NCBI RefSeq assembly: GCF_003363265.1 | Contig: NZ_QRBF01000001.1 | Span: forward strand, 496,001-560,000 | Length of the DNA: 64,000 nucleotides | Direction: 5' to 3' | Origin: Dyella psychrodurans | GTDB taxonomy: Bacteria > Pseudomonadota > Gammaproteobacteria > Xanthomonadales > Rhodanobacteraceae | Notes under the pieces: generated by a model | What the model saw: the letters and a program-made list of their open reading frames with translations, nothing else | The model's database searches: none | What the model was told of the DNA's origin: nothing | Program-made: the position numbers and the translations under genes | Part shown: positions 46,345 to 55,994 of the stretch, piece after piece | Position numbering within the stretch: position 1 is the first letter of the stretch | Layout: the number at the start of each line of letters is the position of its first letter

Positions 46345-46585
46345 GGGCACCTCCGCACTATGCCAGGGAGACATGCGGAATCTGGATCAAACCGTACCCA
46401 GGTCATATCCGCAATGAAGGTCGGTATATCAGAAGATTCGGCCAGACAATAGGATGAATCGCATGCAAGTGGATGAACTGCTTTATTGATCCGCAATCTC
46501 GCGGGTTTCGCCTGTTCCGGGGTGAGACTTCTACGCTATATACCCAGGACCATCACGCCATGATACGTCTGGAAACCTTTCACTG
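46345..46585. promoter_or_regulatory. Divergent promoter region of hydroxylase and mocA
   Basis: 241 bases between diverging genes. I see no clear palindrome. The arrangement suggests that the hydroxylase subunits and the cofactor-modifying enzyme are expressed together. Confidence 0.4.
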
Positions 46586-47200
46586 ATGACGCCCGCCTCC
46601 TCGCCCGTTGTACTCCTGCTCGCTGCAGGCGAGGGGCGCCGTTTTGGCGGCGCAAAACAGCTGGCGGAGATCGAGGGCGAGCCCATGTGCCATCGGGTAG
46701 CCCGCCTAGTACTCGGCTTGGGATTCCCTGTTGTTGCGGTGACGGGCGCACACGCCGAAGCTGTGGAGCACGTATTGCGTGAGTTGCCACTGCATCGATT
46801 ACGCCATGAGGGTTGGAGCGAAGGCATGGGAAGCTCGATCGCAGCCGGCACGCGCCATGTCATGGCAAATCACTCTCGTGCCAGCGGCATACTCATCTGC
46901 CTGAGCGACCAGCCACTCCTGAATGTCGAAGGGCTACGCGACATGGTGGCGCGTCACCGTGTCGCCCCGGACAAAGTACTGATGGCCCGACACAACGGTA
47001 TACCCGGCCCACCGACTTTGCTGCCGCGCGACTGTTTTGCGGAACTCGCGATGTTGACGGGCCCGGCTGGCGCGCGATCGGTGATCGAGCGCGACATGAG
47101 CCGCGTCGAGTTTTTTGATTTTCCAGAAAACCTGGACGTTGACACGCCACAGGACCTCGATGACGTCCGTCAACACCTGTTGAACACTCCGAACCGCTAG
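46586..47200 (+). CDS. mocA: MocA-like molybdenum cofactor cytidylyltransferase
   Basis: A 204-residue nucleotidyltransferase of the MobA/MocA family. VLLLAAGEGRRFGGAKQLAE is the nucleotide-binding loop, GWSEGMGSSIAAGTRHV and LICLSDQPLL follow, and DVDTPQDLDDV near the end gives the metal-binding Asp. MocA makes the molybdopterin cytosine dinucleotide form that xanthine-oxidase-family hydroxylases of this type use. The divergent position next to the hydroxylase genes supports MocA over MobA. Confidence 0.85.
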   Translation: MTPASSPVVLLLAAGEGRRFGGAKQLAEIEGEPMCHRVARLVLGLGFPVVAVTGAHAEAVEHVLRELPLHRLRHEGWSEGMGSSIAAGTRHVMANHSRASGILICLSDQPLLNVEGLRDMVARHRVAPDKVLMARHNGIPGPPTLLPRDCFAELAMLTGPAGARSVIERDMSRVEFFDFPENLDVDTPQDLDDVRQHLLNTPNR

Positions 47201-47249
47201 ATTATCTCGTTCGAGGCAAGGCATTGGGTCGAAATGCCAAACCATCCAC

Positions 47250-48710
47250 TCAACGCGCAGCCCAAGTGCCGCCCAAAGCCTTGATCAATTGAATGTCCGC
47301 CGCGAACCTGCGCCGCGAGAGTTCTATTTCCGCGCGCGTCTGCGCGAGATTCACGCTTTGCGTGGACACCACTTCGAGGTAATCCGTGGCGCCATCCTGA
47401 TAGCGCGTCATCGCCAGTTGCGCAGCTTTTGACGATGCATCCACCGCGCGCTGCTGTGCAATCGATTCGTCTGCGAGCACGTGCAGCGAAGCAAGATTGT
47501 CTTCCACTTCCTGGAATGCACTTAATACGGTCTGGCGATAGTCAGCCGCGGCGGCGTCCTGTCGTGCCTTGGCGACGGAAAGTTCTTCGCGGCGTTGACC
47601 GCCATCGAACAAAGTGCCCACGAGCGCGGGACCAATCGCCCAGAATCGGCTGGGCAACGTGGCCCATTGCGCGAATTTGGATGACTCGAAACCGCCGCTT
47701 GCGGAAAGCACCAGATCCGGAAAGAACGCCGAGGTCGCCTCGCCGACATCCGCATTGGCCGCTGCGACCCTGCGCTCGGCGGCGGCGATATCGGGACGAC
47801 GTTCCAGCAGCGTCGAAGGCAGGCCCGGAGGAATCGCGGGCAAAGGTAACGGTTGATCGACCGGCGATACGCTGAAACTCGCAGGTGGAATGCCGATCAG
47901 CACGGCAATCGCGTGTTCACGCAGCGCGCGTGCTTCGCCCAGATCGATCAGCTGTGCCTTGGCGACTTCCAACTGCGTTTCGGCCTGCTCCAATTCCGAT
48001 TCGGAGGCGATGCCACCATCGAACTGCGTCTGCACCAACGCCTTGGCTTGCGTGTAAGCATCCACAAGTTGACTCAGCAACGCAGCTTCCACATCCAGTT
48101 GACGCAGGTCGACATAGTCCAGTGCAAGCTCCGCGTGCATGCTCAGGCTGACCGAGGCGAGGTCCGCTTCGCTCGCCTGCTCGCGCGCCTTCGCGGCGTC
48201 CACTTCATGTCCGATGCGATCGAACAGGTCGGGTTCCCACGAAGCGGTTACGCCCATCGAATAATCCTGCACCGTGCGCCCGGCAAGCGAACGCCCAATC
48301 ACATCTTTCGAGGTGTGGTCGATGTTGGCACTGGCGCCCGCCGTAACGAAAGGCATGTAAGACGAACGCGCCACGCCCACCATCGCCTTCGCCTGTTGCA
48401 AATCGGCCAGGCTCTTCTTGATCGTCTGGTTGCCGACGGTGACCTTCGCTTCCAACCCATCCAGGATCGGATCGTTGAACACACCCCACCACTCGCCGTG
48501 GTCGACGTCGCTCGGTTGTGCCTGCAGCCATCCTTGCGGAGGCTTGGCGGTGGCTGGCTGTTGCGCATGGCCTGCCTCCTTGTAACGTGTCGGAACATCC
48601 ACCGAAGGGCGCACATAGGCGGGCCCCGGCGTGCATCCGGCCAAACTGGCGAGACTCAAACCCGCGACGAAGATGTATTCGAGCTTCGCAAACCGCTTGT
48701 ACGCACTCAT
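47250..48710 (-). CDS. NodT-family outer-membrane efflux lipoprotein
   Basis: A 486-residue TolC-like channel. FVAGLSLASLAGC is a lipobox, so the protein is lipid-anchored. YVRPSVDVPTRYKE, WWGVFNDPILDGLEAKVTVG and two copies of the coiled-coil repeat (AYTQAKALVQTQFDGGIASE; AMTRYQDGATDYLEVVSTQS) are family hallmarks, as is PSTLLERRPDIAAAERRVAA in the middle. Start 48710 has GGAGG upstream. It is the last gene of the RND operon, 19 bases after the adaptor. Confidence 0.92.
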   Translation of the reverse strand: MSAYKRFAKLEYIFVAGLSLASLAGCTPGPAYVRPSVDVPTRYKEAGHAQQPATAKPPQGWLQAQPSDVDHGEWWGVFNDPILDGLEAKVTVGNQTIKKSLADLQQAKAMVGVARSSYMPFVTAGASANIDHTSKDVIGRSLAGRTVQDYSMGVTASWEPDLFDRIGHEVDAAKAREQASEADLASVSLSMHAELALDYVDLRQLDVEAALLSQLVDAYTQAKALVQTQFDGGIASESELEQAETQLEVAKAQLIDLGEARALREHAIAVLIGIPPASFSVSPVDQPLPLPAIPPGLPSTLLERRPDIAAAERRVAAANADVGEATSAFFPDLVLSASGGFESSKFAQWATLPSRFWAIGPALVGTLFDGGQRREELSVAKARQDAAAADYRQTVLSAFQEVEDNLASLHVLADESIAQQRAVDASSKAAQLAMTRYQDGATDYLEVVSTQSVNLAQTRAEIELSRRRFAADIQLIKALGGTWAAR

Positions 48711-48729
48711 GGCGATACCTCCGAGCACT

Positions 48730-49866
48730 TCAGGCCGACGTGGCCGATTGATGCTGGATGCGAACGGCCTGCCCCGCGCTGATCGCATCGCTGGGATTGA
48801 CGATGACTTCTTCGCCGCCATCGAGGCCGCTGCGGATTTCCACTCGCGTGCCGAAATCGCGCCCCAAGGTCACGGTGCGCAAACGCACCACGCCACTCGC
48901 ATCGACCACGGCCACCTGCACACCCTGCGGACGGAACAAGAGTGCGTTGGCCGGTAGCGAAAAACCCGGGTTGGCATCTGTCAGCGTCAAGCTGACCTTG
49001 GCAAAGGCGCCGGGCAGCAGGGTTCCATCCGGATTGTCCATATCGACTTCGACACGCAACGTGCGATTGCGCGGATCGATGGCACCTGACGTGCGCGCCA
49101 CGGTTCCCTGGAATGTGCGGCCGGGATATTGCGACAACGCAAGCTCTGCCTTCGTGCCCGGCGCGATGTAGGGCGCGTCGTCCTGCGGTACGTCCACGAA
49201 AATACGCAGCCGATCGGTTTCCGCCAATTCAAACAAGGCTGCCGGTGGGCCGCTGTTGCCGGCATCGATCAACGCACCGACGTCGACGTTGCGCAACGTG
49301 ATCACACCGTCGAACGGCGCATAGACCTTCTCGTACGACTGCAGTTGCTCCAATCGCTTCACATTGGCGAGTGCTGCCGCCAGCGTGGCCTGCTTGGCCT
49401 GCATCAGGCTGACGTTCTCTTCGGCCGATTGCTTGGATACGGCGTTCTTCTGCAGCATGTCCTGCCAACGCTCCGCCGTGACCTTGGCGATTTGATAGTT
49501 GGCCGAGGCCATGGTGGCGTCCGAACGCGCCTGGTCGAGCTGCGCATCCACTTCGGGTGCTTCGATCTCGGCCAGAAGTTGTCCGCTCTTCACATGCGTG
49601 CCGATGTCCGCAGACCAGCTTTTCAGGTAACCGCTGGTGCGCGCATAAATACCGGCGCGCTGATAGGCCTGGATATCGCCGGGAAGCATGAGCATTTGCT
49701 GAGCGGAAGCGCGCGCAGGCACGACTACCGAAACAGTCGGCTTGCTCAACGCCGCCGTCTGTTTCGCGACCTTGTCGCGTGCCGCCAGACGCGGCAAGCC
49801 ACCGATGGCCAGCGCCGCACACACGACGATGACGGTTGTCGATACAAGCTTTTGTGAGCGATTCAT
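48730..49866 (-). CDS. RND efflux periplasmic adaptor (membrane fusion protein)
   Basis: A 378-residue HlyD/AcrA-like adaptor starting at ATG 49866 (GGAG 8 bases upstream). An N-terminal anchor/signal (LVSTTVIVVCAALAIGGLPR) precedes the barrel-hairpin core: GDIQAYQRAGIYARTSGYLK, IGTHVKSGQLLAEIEAPEVD (lipoyl half), a short alpha-hairpin, VYAPFDGVITLRNVDVGALI (second half) and the beta-barrel with PGAFAKVSLTL. It joins the pump to the outer-membrane channel. No Met/His-rich metal site is seen. Confidence 0.9.
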   Translation of the reverse strand: MNRSQKLVSTTVIVVCAALAIGGLPRLAARDKVAKQTAALSKPTVSVVVPARASAQQMLMLPGDIQAYQRAGIYARTSGYLKSWSADIGTHVKSGQLLAEIEAPEVDAQLDQARSDATMASANYQIAKVTAERWQDMLQKNAVSKQSAEENVSLMQAKQATLAAALANVKRLEQLQSYEKVYAPFDGVITLRNVDVGALIDAGNSGPPAALFELAETDRLRIFVDVPQDDAPYIAPGTKAELALSQYPGRTFQGTVARTSGAIDPRNRTLRVEVDMDNPDGTLLPGAFAKVSLTLTDANPGFSLPANALLFRPQGVQVAVVDASGVVRLRTVTLGRDFGTRVEIRSGLDGGEEVIVNPSDAISAGQAVRIQHQSATSA

Positions 49867-49880
49867 GAGAGTTGCTCCAA

Positions 49881-52800
49881 TCAAACCAACGAATCCGGGG
49901 CAGGAAGAGCCAGCATGACGTCCGCCTTGCCTTGGCGGGCGCGCAGCCACTGATGAACCGCCGCAAAGACCACCGGTACGAACACCAGCGTCGCCACGGT
50001 GCCGAACATCAGGCCACCGATCACGGCACGCCCAAGCGGCGCGTTTTGCTCGCCGCCATCGCCGAGGCCCAGCGACATGGGCAACATGCCGATCAACATG
50101 GCGAGTGCGGTCATCAGCACAGGGCGGAAACGCGTACCGCCGGCGTCGAACGCGGCTTGCAGCGGCGTGGCGCCATCCGCCAGGCGCTCGCGCGCGAAAC
50201 TCACCACCAGGATGCTGTTGGCGGTGGCGATGCCCATGCACATGATCGCGCCCGTCAACGCCGGCACACTGACCGTGGTATGCGTGATGTACAGCATCCA
50301 CGTGATGCCGGCGAGCGCCCCGGGCAGACCGCTGATGATGACGAGCGGATCGATCCAGGACTGGAAGTTCACCACCATCAGCGCGTAGACCAGCATCACC
50401 GCGAACAACAGACCGAGCAGCAAGCCTTCGAACGAGGACTGCATGGTTTGAACCACGCCGCGCACGACGATGCTGGAGCCGGCCGGAAGATGTTGTTCAG
50501 CCTGCTTCACCAGCTTCTGGACGTCCGCGGCCACGGAGCCGAGATCGCGCCCTTGCACGCCGGCAAACACATCGATCACCGGCTGCACGTTGTAATGCGA
50601 GACCACCGCATCCTGCGAGGTGCGCGACAAGGTGCTCAACGAACCGAGAATGGGCGGGATACCCTGCTGGGTCGCAACGCTTCCGGTGCTGAGCGGAATA
50701 TTGCTCAGCGCCTGCAGCGAATCGATGGTGTACTGGGGCGATTCCGTCATCAACGGGTAGCTCACGCCGTTCTTGGGGTTGAGCCAGAAATTGGGCGATG
50801 TTTGCGAGCTTCCGGACAATGCGATCAGCAGATCTTGCGCGATCGTGTGCTGCTGGAAGCCCGCCTCGATGGCCTTGACGCGATCAACATCGACATTGAT
50901 CGATGGCGCATCGTCGGGTTGCTGGATACGCGGATCGACCAGGCCGGGCACGGTACGCAACGAGCGCAGGAGACTCTCCGCCACCTGGCGGTTGCCATGG
51001 GCGTCGTTGCCCACGACCTGCACGTCGATCGGCGCAGGCAAGCCGAAATCCAGCGTCTGGCTGATGATGTCCGCGGGGAGAAACGAGAACGTGATGCCGG
51101 GGAAATCCTGGTTGAGCCGATCACGCAACTCCCTGACGTATTGCGCCGTCGGACGATGGTTCGCCTTCAAGCTCACCAGGATGTCGGCATCGGACGTGCC
51201 CACGGGCAGCGAAGAATCGTAGGTCATATTGATCCCGCTCACCGGCAGGCCGATGTTGTCCAGCATCGTGTCCAGCTCGGACGAAGGAATGACGGTGCGA
51301 ATCTTCTGCTCGACCAGATCCACCAGGCGGGCGGTCTGCTCGATGCGCGTACCGGTGCGGGCGCGCATATGGAGACGTATTTCGCCGGTGTCGGAAGTCG
51401 GGAAGAAGTCGCGGCCAAGAAATGGAATGAGCAGCAGCGACCCACCGCATACCAGCGCGAAAGCAAGTGCCACGCGTTTCGGATGCGCGATGGCTGCCTG
51501 TAATGCCTGGCTGTATTTGCCGTGGATGAACTCAAACCCGCGTTCGAAGCGTTGCTGCAAGCGGCGCGCCGCCTGAAAGCGCCCTGCTCCGCCCTCGCGA
51601 TGCACCGACTCATGCTTGAGCATGTACATCGCTAACGTTGGAATCAGCGTGCGCGAGAAGAAGTACGAGGCCAGCATCGCGAACACCACTGCTTCGGCCA
51701 GCGGCACGAACAGGTAGCGCGCCACTCCCGACAGCAGGAACATCGGCAGGAACACGATGCAGATCGACAGGGTCGACACGAGCGTGGGCAACGCGATCTG
51801 CGCCGACGCATCGATAATGGCCTGCATCAGCGGCTTGCCCGACTCGCGATGGTGCGTGATCGCCTCGATGGCCACCGTGGCATCGTCCACCAGAATGCCC
51901 ACGGCCAACGCCAGGCCGCCCAACGTCATGATGTTGATGGTTTGGCCGAGCGCCGACAACACGATCAACGACGTCACCACGGATAACGGAATGGTGATGG
52001 CGATGATCAGCGTGGAACGCCAGCTACCGAGGAACAGCAGGATCATCACGGCGGTAAGACCTGCGGCGATCGCGCCCTCGCGCACCACGCCCGCCACGGC
52101 GGAACTGACGAAGACCGACTGGTCGGAGACGGGCTCGATCTGCAAAGCCTTGGGCAGGCCGGCGGCGATTTTCGGCAGCAACGCCTTCACGTTGCGGATG
52201 ATGTCCAGCGTGGAGGCATCGCCGCTCTTCTCCACCTGCAACAACGCCGAGCGTGTACCATTCACTCGCACGATGTTCGTTTGCGGCGCGAAGCCGTCGC
52301 GCACCGTTGCCACGTCATGCAGATAGATCACGCCACCCGGCGTCGCCTTCACCGGCATCTGATTGAGCGCGGCCACCGTCGTGGGGCTGCCATTCATGTT
52401 GACGTTGTATTCGAGCGCGCCGATCTTCGCCGTGCCGCCCGGAAGAATCAGGTTCTGCGCATTGACCGCATTGACGACATCGAGCGGCGACAGACCACGT
52501 GCCTGCATGGCCTGCGAATTGATATCGACCATGATCTGGCGCACCTTGCCGCCAAACGGCAGCGGCACCGCCGCGCCCTGCACCGTGGCAAGCTGCGTGC
52601 GAATGAAGTTGTTACCCAGATCGTAAAGCTGCTGTTCGGACAGCGAATGGCTGGACAGCGCAAGCTGCAGAATCGGTACGGTGGATGCGTTGTAGGAAAT
52701 CACCAGCGGCGGCAAGGTGCCCGGCGGCAACACCCGGATGATCGATTGGGCACTCGATACCGCCTCGGCAATGGCGCGGTTGATGTCCGCGCCCTGATGG

Positions 52801-53087
52801 AAATACACCTTGATCACCGACGTGCCGTTGACGGTCTGCGACTCGATGTGTTCGATGTTGTCCACGTCGGAAGTCAGCGCACGCTCGAACGGCGTGGTGA
52901 TCCGGTTGGTCATGTCGTCGGCGGAAAAGCCGTTGTACGTCCAGACGATGCTCAGCACCGGGATGTTGATATTGGGAAAGATGTCGGTGGGCGTGCGCCG
53001 GATCATCAGTGGGCCGATGATGGCCAGCAGCAGTGCCAGCACGATGAAGGTGTACGGTCGGCGCAAGGCCAGTTGGACGATCCACAT
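49881..53087 (-). CDS. RND-family efflux pump, AcrB/MdtC-like
   Basis: A 1068-residue inner-membrane pump with the 12-helix RND pattern and two large periplasmic loops. ALRRPYTFIVLALLLAIIGP starts TM1; GGLALAVGILVDDATVAIEA in TM4 has the paired Asp of the proton relay, and the matching TM10 region has TGAIMCMGIATANSILVVSF. SDVDNIEHIESQTVNGTSVI lies in the porter domain. The VDD rather than heavy-metal signature suggests organic substrates (drugs, solvents, aromatic acids). First gene of the operon; divergent from a CusR-like regulator. Confidence 0.93.
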   Translation of the reverse strand: MWIVQLALRRPYTFIVLALLLAIIGPLMIRRTPTDIFPNINIPVLSIVWTYNGFSADDMTNRITTPFERALTSDVDNIEHIESQTVNGTSVIKVYFHQGADINRAIAEAVSSAQSIIRVLPPGTLPPLVISYNASTVPILQLALSSHSLSEQQLYDLGNNFIRTQLATVQGAAVPLPFGGKVRQIMVDINSQAMQARGLSPLDVVNAVNAQNLILPGGTAKIGALEYNVNMNGSPTTVAALNQMPVKATPGGVIYLHDVATVRDGFAPQTNIVRVNGTRSALLQVEKSGDASTLDIIRNVKALLPKIAAGLPKALQIEPVSDQSVFVSSAVAGVVREGAIAAGLTAVMILLFLGSWRSTLIIAITIPLSVVTSLIVLSALGQTINIMTLGGLALAVGILVDDATVAIEAITHHRESGKPLMQAIIDASAQIALPTLVSTLSICIVFLPMFLLSGVARYLFVPLAEAVVFAMLASYFFSRTLIPTLAMYMLKHESVHREGGAGRFQAARRLQQRFERGFEFIHGKYSQALQAAIAHPKRVALAFALVCGGSLLLIPFLGRDFFPTSDTGEIRLHMRARTGTRIEQTARLVDLVEQKIRTVIPSSELDTMLDNIGLPVSGINMTYDSSLPVGTSDADILVSLKANHRPTAQYVRELRDRLNQDFPGITFSFLPADIISQTLDFGLPAPIDVQVVGNDAHGNRQVAESLLRSLRTVPGLVDPRIQQPDDAPSINVDVDRVKAIEAGFQQHTIAQDLLIALSGSSQTSPNFWLNPKNGVSYPLMTESPQYTIDSLQALSNIPLSTGSVATQQGIPPILGSLSTLSRTSQDAVVSHYNVQPVIDVFAGVQGRDLGSVAADVQKLVKQAEQHLPAGSSIVVRGVVQTMQSSFEGLLLGLLFAVMLVYALMVVNFQSWIDPLVIISGLPGALAGITWMLYITHTTVSVPALTGAIMCMGIATANSILVVSFARERLADGATPLQAAFDAGGTRFRPVLMTALAMLIGMLPMSLGLGDGGEQNAPLGRAVIGGLMFGTVATLVFVPVVFAAVHQWLRARQGKADVMLALPAPDSLV

Positions 53088-53160
53088 AGCGAACCCCGTT
53101 CTTGAGGCCTGGTGATTCCAAGGACGGTTCGAAAACTATTCCCCCGCTGCTTGCCGGGTA

Positions 53161-53189
53161 CTGACGATCACCTGACGATTTTGTAATCG
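53161..53189. promoter_or_regulatory. Probable OmpR-type operator (tandem CTGACGAT, plus inverted CGATT/AATCG)
   Basis: CTGACGAT occurs at 53161-53168 and 53172-53179, 11 bases apart, about one helical turn, the pattern bound by OmpR/PhoB-family regulators. CGATT (53176-53180) also forms an inverted repeat with AATCG (53185-53189). It lies between the RND operon and the divergent regulator gene. Confidence 0.5.
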
Positions 53190-53241
53190 CGGTGCCGGGC
53201 GCATATGGCTATGATTTCTCCCAGGCACGAAGAGAACCGCC

Positions 53242-53922
53242 ATGCGCCTGCTTGTTGTCGAAGACGAAAAGAAAGCCGGCGAGTACCTGAAAAAAGGGCT
53301 CGAAGAGTCCGGCTTTACCGTCGATATCGCCACCAACGGCATCGACGGACTGCATAACGCGCTCGAAGAAGACTATGCGCTGGTCGTGCTCGACATCATG
53401 TTGCCGGGCATGGATGGATGGCAGGTGCTCAAGCAGCTGCGGGCAAAGCGCGACACGCCCGTGCTGTGCCTCACTGCCGTGGACGAGCTGGAAGAGCGCG
53501 TGAAGGGCCTCGAGCTGGGCGCCGACGATTACCTGGTCAAGCCGTTCGCGTTCGTCGAACTGCTGGCGCGTATCCGCACCCTGCTCCGTCGAGGCCCGCC
53601 GCGCGATATCGAACACATGCACATCGGCGACCTGGAAATCGACGCGGTACGCCGGCGCGTGCGGCGCGGCGGCCAGCGCATCGATCTTACGCCGCGCGAG
53701 TTCGCGCTATTGCAATTGCTTGCACGCCGGCGCGGCGAAGTGCTGAGCCGAACGCAAATCGCTTCTTATGTGTGGGACATGAATTTCGACAGCGACACCA
53801 ATGTGGTGGAAGTGGCGATTCGGCGGCTGCGCGTGAAGATCGACGATGGCCACGATGTAAAGCTGATCCATACGGTGCGCGGCATGGGCTACGTGCTCGA
53901 CCTCGAGCATGAGGAAAATTAG
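53242..53922 (+). CDS. OmpR-family response regulator (CusR/IrlR-like)
   Basis: A 226-residue regulator. The receiver has [20 protein letters not shown], phosphoacceptor Asp in [21 protein letters not shown] and YLVKPFAF. The winged-helix domain has [40 protein letters not shown] and [12 protein letters not shown]. The [15 protein letters not shown] opening is typical of the CusR/CopR heavy-metal subgroup, though many members answer other signals. It is divergent from the RND operon and 29 bases before its kinase. Confidence 0.92.
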   Translation: MRLLVVEDEKKAGEYLKKGLEESGFTVDIATNGIDGLHNALEEDYALVVLDIMLPGMDGWQVLKQLRAKRDTPVLCLTAVDELEERVKGLELGADDYLVKPFAFVELLARIRTLLRRGPPRDIEHMHIGDLEIDAVRRRVRRGGQRIDLTPREFALLQLLARRRGEVLSRTQIASYVWDMNFDSDTNVVEVAIRRLRVKIDDGHDVKLIHTVRGMGYVLDLEHEEN

Positions 53923-53951
53923 AACGAAGGTGACCTGACCCGAGCTCTCTT

Positions 53952-55349
53952 ATGCGCCATTCACTCACCGCGCGACTTACCGTCACCTTCGTGGTGATCA
54001 CCGTCGCCTGCTTCAGCATCGTGGGCATGCTGCTGTTCAAGGCGGTGTCCCGGCGCATCTACGTGCACGATCAGACCAACATCATGCTCGATGCGAGGCA
54101 TCTGCGCAGGTTGGCCCAGGAACTGAAATCGCCCGACGATGTGGTGACGCATCAGGATCGGCTCATCACCGTTGTGCTGGGTGACGACGCCAATGGCTTG
54201 CGCGTGTTCGATCATCAAGGGCGATTGCTGATCGATCACGTGCCCATGGGATACGACATCCCCGTCAAGCCCGTCGTACCCGACGATCAGCGCATCGTTC
54301 CGGAAAGCATTCAATCCTGGAAGGATCGGAACGGCGCCGAGATACGCGGTGTCGCCACGGCGGCGACGTTGAAGAACGGCGATTCCGTCACCATCGCGGT
54401 GGCACGCTCGCTCGCCGACCGAATGGCGCTCCTTGCCAAGTACCGGAGCGATGTGGTGCTTTCCCTGTTCACCGGCTTGCTGATTGCCGTATTGCTGAGT
54501 TACCTGCTCGTACGGCGCGCGCTGCGCCCGCTGAGGGCGATGACGGAAAGCGCTCGCGCCATCCATGCTCAGCGCCTGAGCACGCGCATGCCTTTGGAGA
54601 ACGCTCCCACCGAATTGCTTACTTTGGCGACATCACTAAACGAAATGCTGGCCCGACTCGAGCAAGGGTTTGCGCGCGTCTGGCAATTCACCGTGGATCT
54701 TGCACACGACTTGCGTACGCCGATTGGCAACTTGCGTGGCGCCAACGAAGTGGCCCTGAACCGTCATCGATCCGTGACGGAATACGAGACGCTACTCGGC
54801 TCCAACATCGAAGAATGCGACCGCGTCAGCCGCACCATCGAAAGCGTGCTGTTTCTGGCCCGCGCCGAAAGCCCGCAATTTGCGCTGCAACGTGTCGCGC
54901 TCGATACCGCCCAGGAACTCCACCGAATCGCCGATTATTTCGAGGGTCTTTCTTCCGAGGCGAACGTCGCCCTTCGCGTGGATGCATCCGGCAGTGTCCA
55001 GGCCGACCGCGATCTGTTCCGCCGCGCCGTCAACAATCTGCTCTCCAATGCGCTGCGCTACACACCTGCCGGCGAGACGATCCGCATGCACGCCAGCCAT
55101 ACCGAGCGCGGTATGGACGTGTTCGTGGAAAACCCGGGTCGCGGCATCGATCCTGAACATCTGGACAAACTGTTCGACCGGTTTTACCGGGTGGATCGTT
55201 CGCGTAGCGACTCCGCCAATTCCACGGGGCTGGGTCTGTCGATTGTCAAAAGCATCATGGAGCTGCACGGCGGCTCGGTGTCAGTGCAAAGCCAATCGAA
55301 TGTCACGCGCTTCACGCTGCATTTCCCCGACAACACCCGTTCCGGGTAG
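53952..55349 (+). CDS. CusS-like membrane sensor histidine kinase
   Basis: A 465-residue kinase with two membrane helices (about 8-30 and 170-190) around a periplasmic domain of some 140 residues, then HAMP, HisKA and HATPase_c. The H-box is FTVDLAHDLRTPIGNLRGAN, the N-box AVNNLLSNALRYTPAGE, and the G-boxes VENPGRGIDPEHLDKLFDRF and STGLGLSIVKSIMELHGG. It pairs with the upstream regulator and probably senses a periplasmic signal that induces the RND pump. Confidence 0.92.
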   Translation: MRHSLTARLTVTFVVITVACFSIVGMLLFKAVSRRIYVHDQTNIMLDARHLRRLAQELKSPDDVVTHQDRLITVVLGDDANGLRVFDHQGRLLIDHVPMGYDIPVKPVVPDDQRIVPESIQSWKDRNGAEIRGVATAATLKNGDSVTIAVARSLADRMALLAKYRSDVVLSLFTGLLIAVLLSYLLVRRALRPLRAMTESARAIHAQRLSTRMPLENAPTELLTLATSLNEMLARLEQGFARVWQFTVDLAHDLRTPIGNLRGANEVALNRHRSVTEYETLLGSNIEECDRVSRTIESVLFLARAESPQFALQRVALDTAQELHRIADYFEGLSSEANVALRVDASGSVQADRDLFRRAVNNLLSNALRYTPAGETIRMHASHTERGMDVFVENPGRGIDPEHLDKLFDRFYRVDRSRSDSANSTGLGLSIVKSIMELHGGSVSVQSQSNVTRFTLHFPDNTRSG

Positions 55350-55668
55350 CTGCACAGGAAAAAGCCCTGAAAGGGCATCATTGGACCTGCCGAGTCAGTC
55401 GCCAGCTATCTACGATCGCCCTTCGCGTCAAATATTTAACGGACGCAGGCCCGGCCGCTTTCCTGGGTCCCATCGCGAAGGCTGGTTTTGCATTCCTGAA
55501 CGGCTATTTCCGTCTCCGCCGCGACGCTTTTGAAGATGCATTCGGTGCGCGTGACCCAGTTCGATTCGAAACCGTGACGTGACGCACATTCCGGGCGCGA
55601 GCGTGGCCCAGCGCATGCTTATTAGTCGGTGAGGCTTGAAGGACCTCATGTCTGAAGGGTAAGCAGAG
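55350..55668. other. Intergenic region after the two-component system
   Basis: 319 bases with no gene I can support. Near 55363-55374, GCCC and GGGC form a short stem preceded by AAAAA, a weak two-way terminator at best. Several frames are open on both strands, but none has a good ribosome site. Confidence 0.4.
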
Positions 55669-55962
55669 ATGGAACAGATCGTCGAATGTCTGATTGCCGG
55701 TGGGCCCCAACACGGGCTGTTGCGTCGGCAGCTCTGGGATCCGCAATATCCGGCTCCGCCCGTGGTGGCATCCGGCGACGGCACGGTATGCGCGGCCGCC
55801 GCGTGTCGCCACGCAGGTTCCGATCGTAATCGCTTCCTGCTGGTGCATCCGCGGGCAACCGGTCAGCAGATTCTCGCCATGATGATGATGCTACGCGCGC
55901 TGGCCACGAATACGGTGATCGCATTTCCCGGCCCGGGTGGCGGACCGTCCAGGATGTTGTGA
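55669..55962 (+). CDS. Small hypothetical protein (97 residues)
   Basis: MEQIVECLIAGGPQHGLLRR opens a soluble-looking frame, and RFLLVHPRATGQQILAMMMM gives a plausible helix. I do not recognise a family. The ribosome site (GAAGGG, 12 bases away) is poor, and antisense frames are open too, so this is only the more likely of several options. It converges on the small gene of the encapsulin locus. Confidence 0.35.
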   Translation: MEQIVECLIAGGPQHGLLRRQLWDPQYPAPPVVASGDGTVCAAAACRHAGSDRNRFLLVHPRATGQQILAMMMMLRALATNTVIAFPGPGGGPSRML

Positions 55963-55994
55963 AATCCGAACGCGATGGGACGGATCGGCTTGTC

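Noticed and set aside
49872-51503. 543-codon frame antisense to the RND pump.
   Set aside because: His/Arg/Gln-rich translation typical of antisense shadows; the pump frame is complete.
55504-55848. Antisense frames opposite the 97-residue hypothetical gene.
   Set aside because: No ribosome sites; composition is less protein-like than that of the forward frame, which is itself uncertain.
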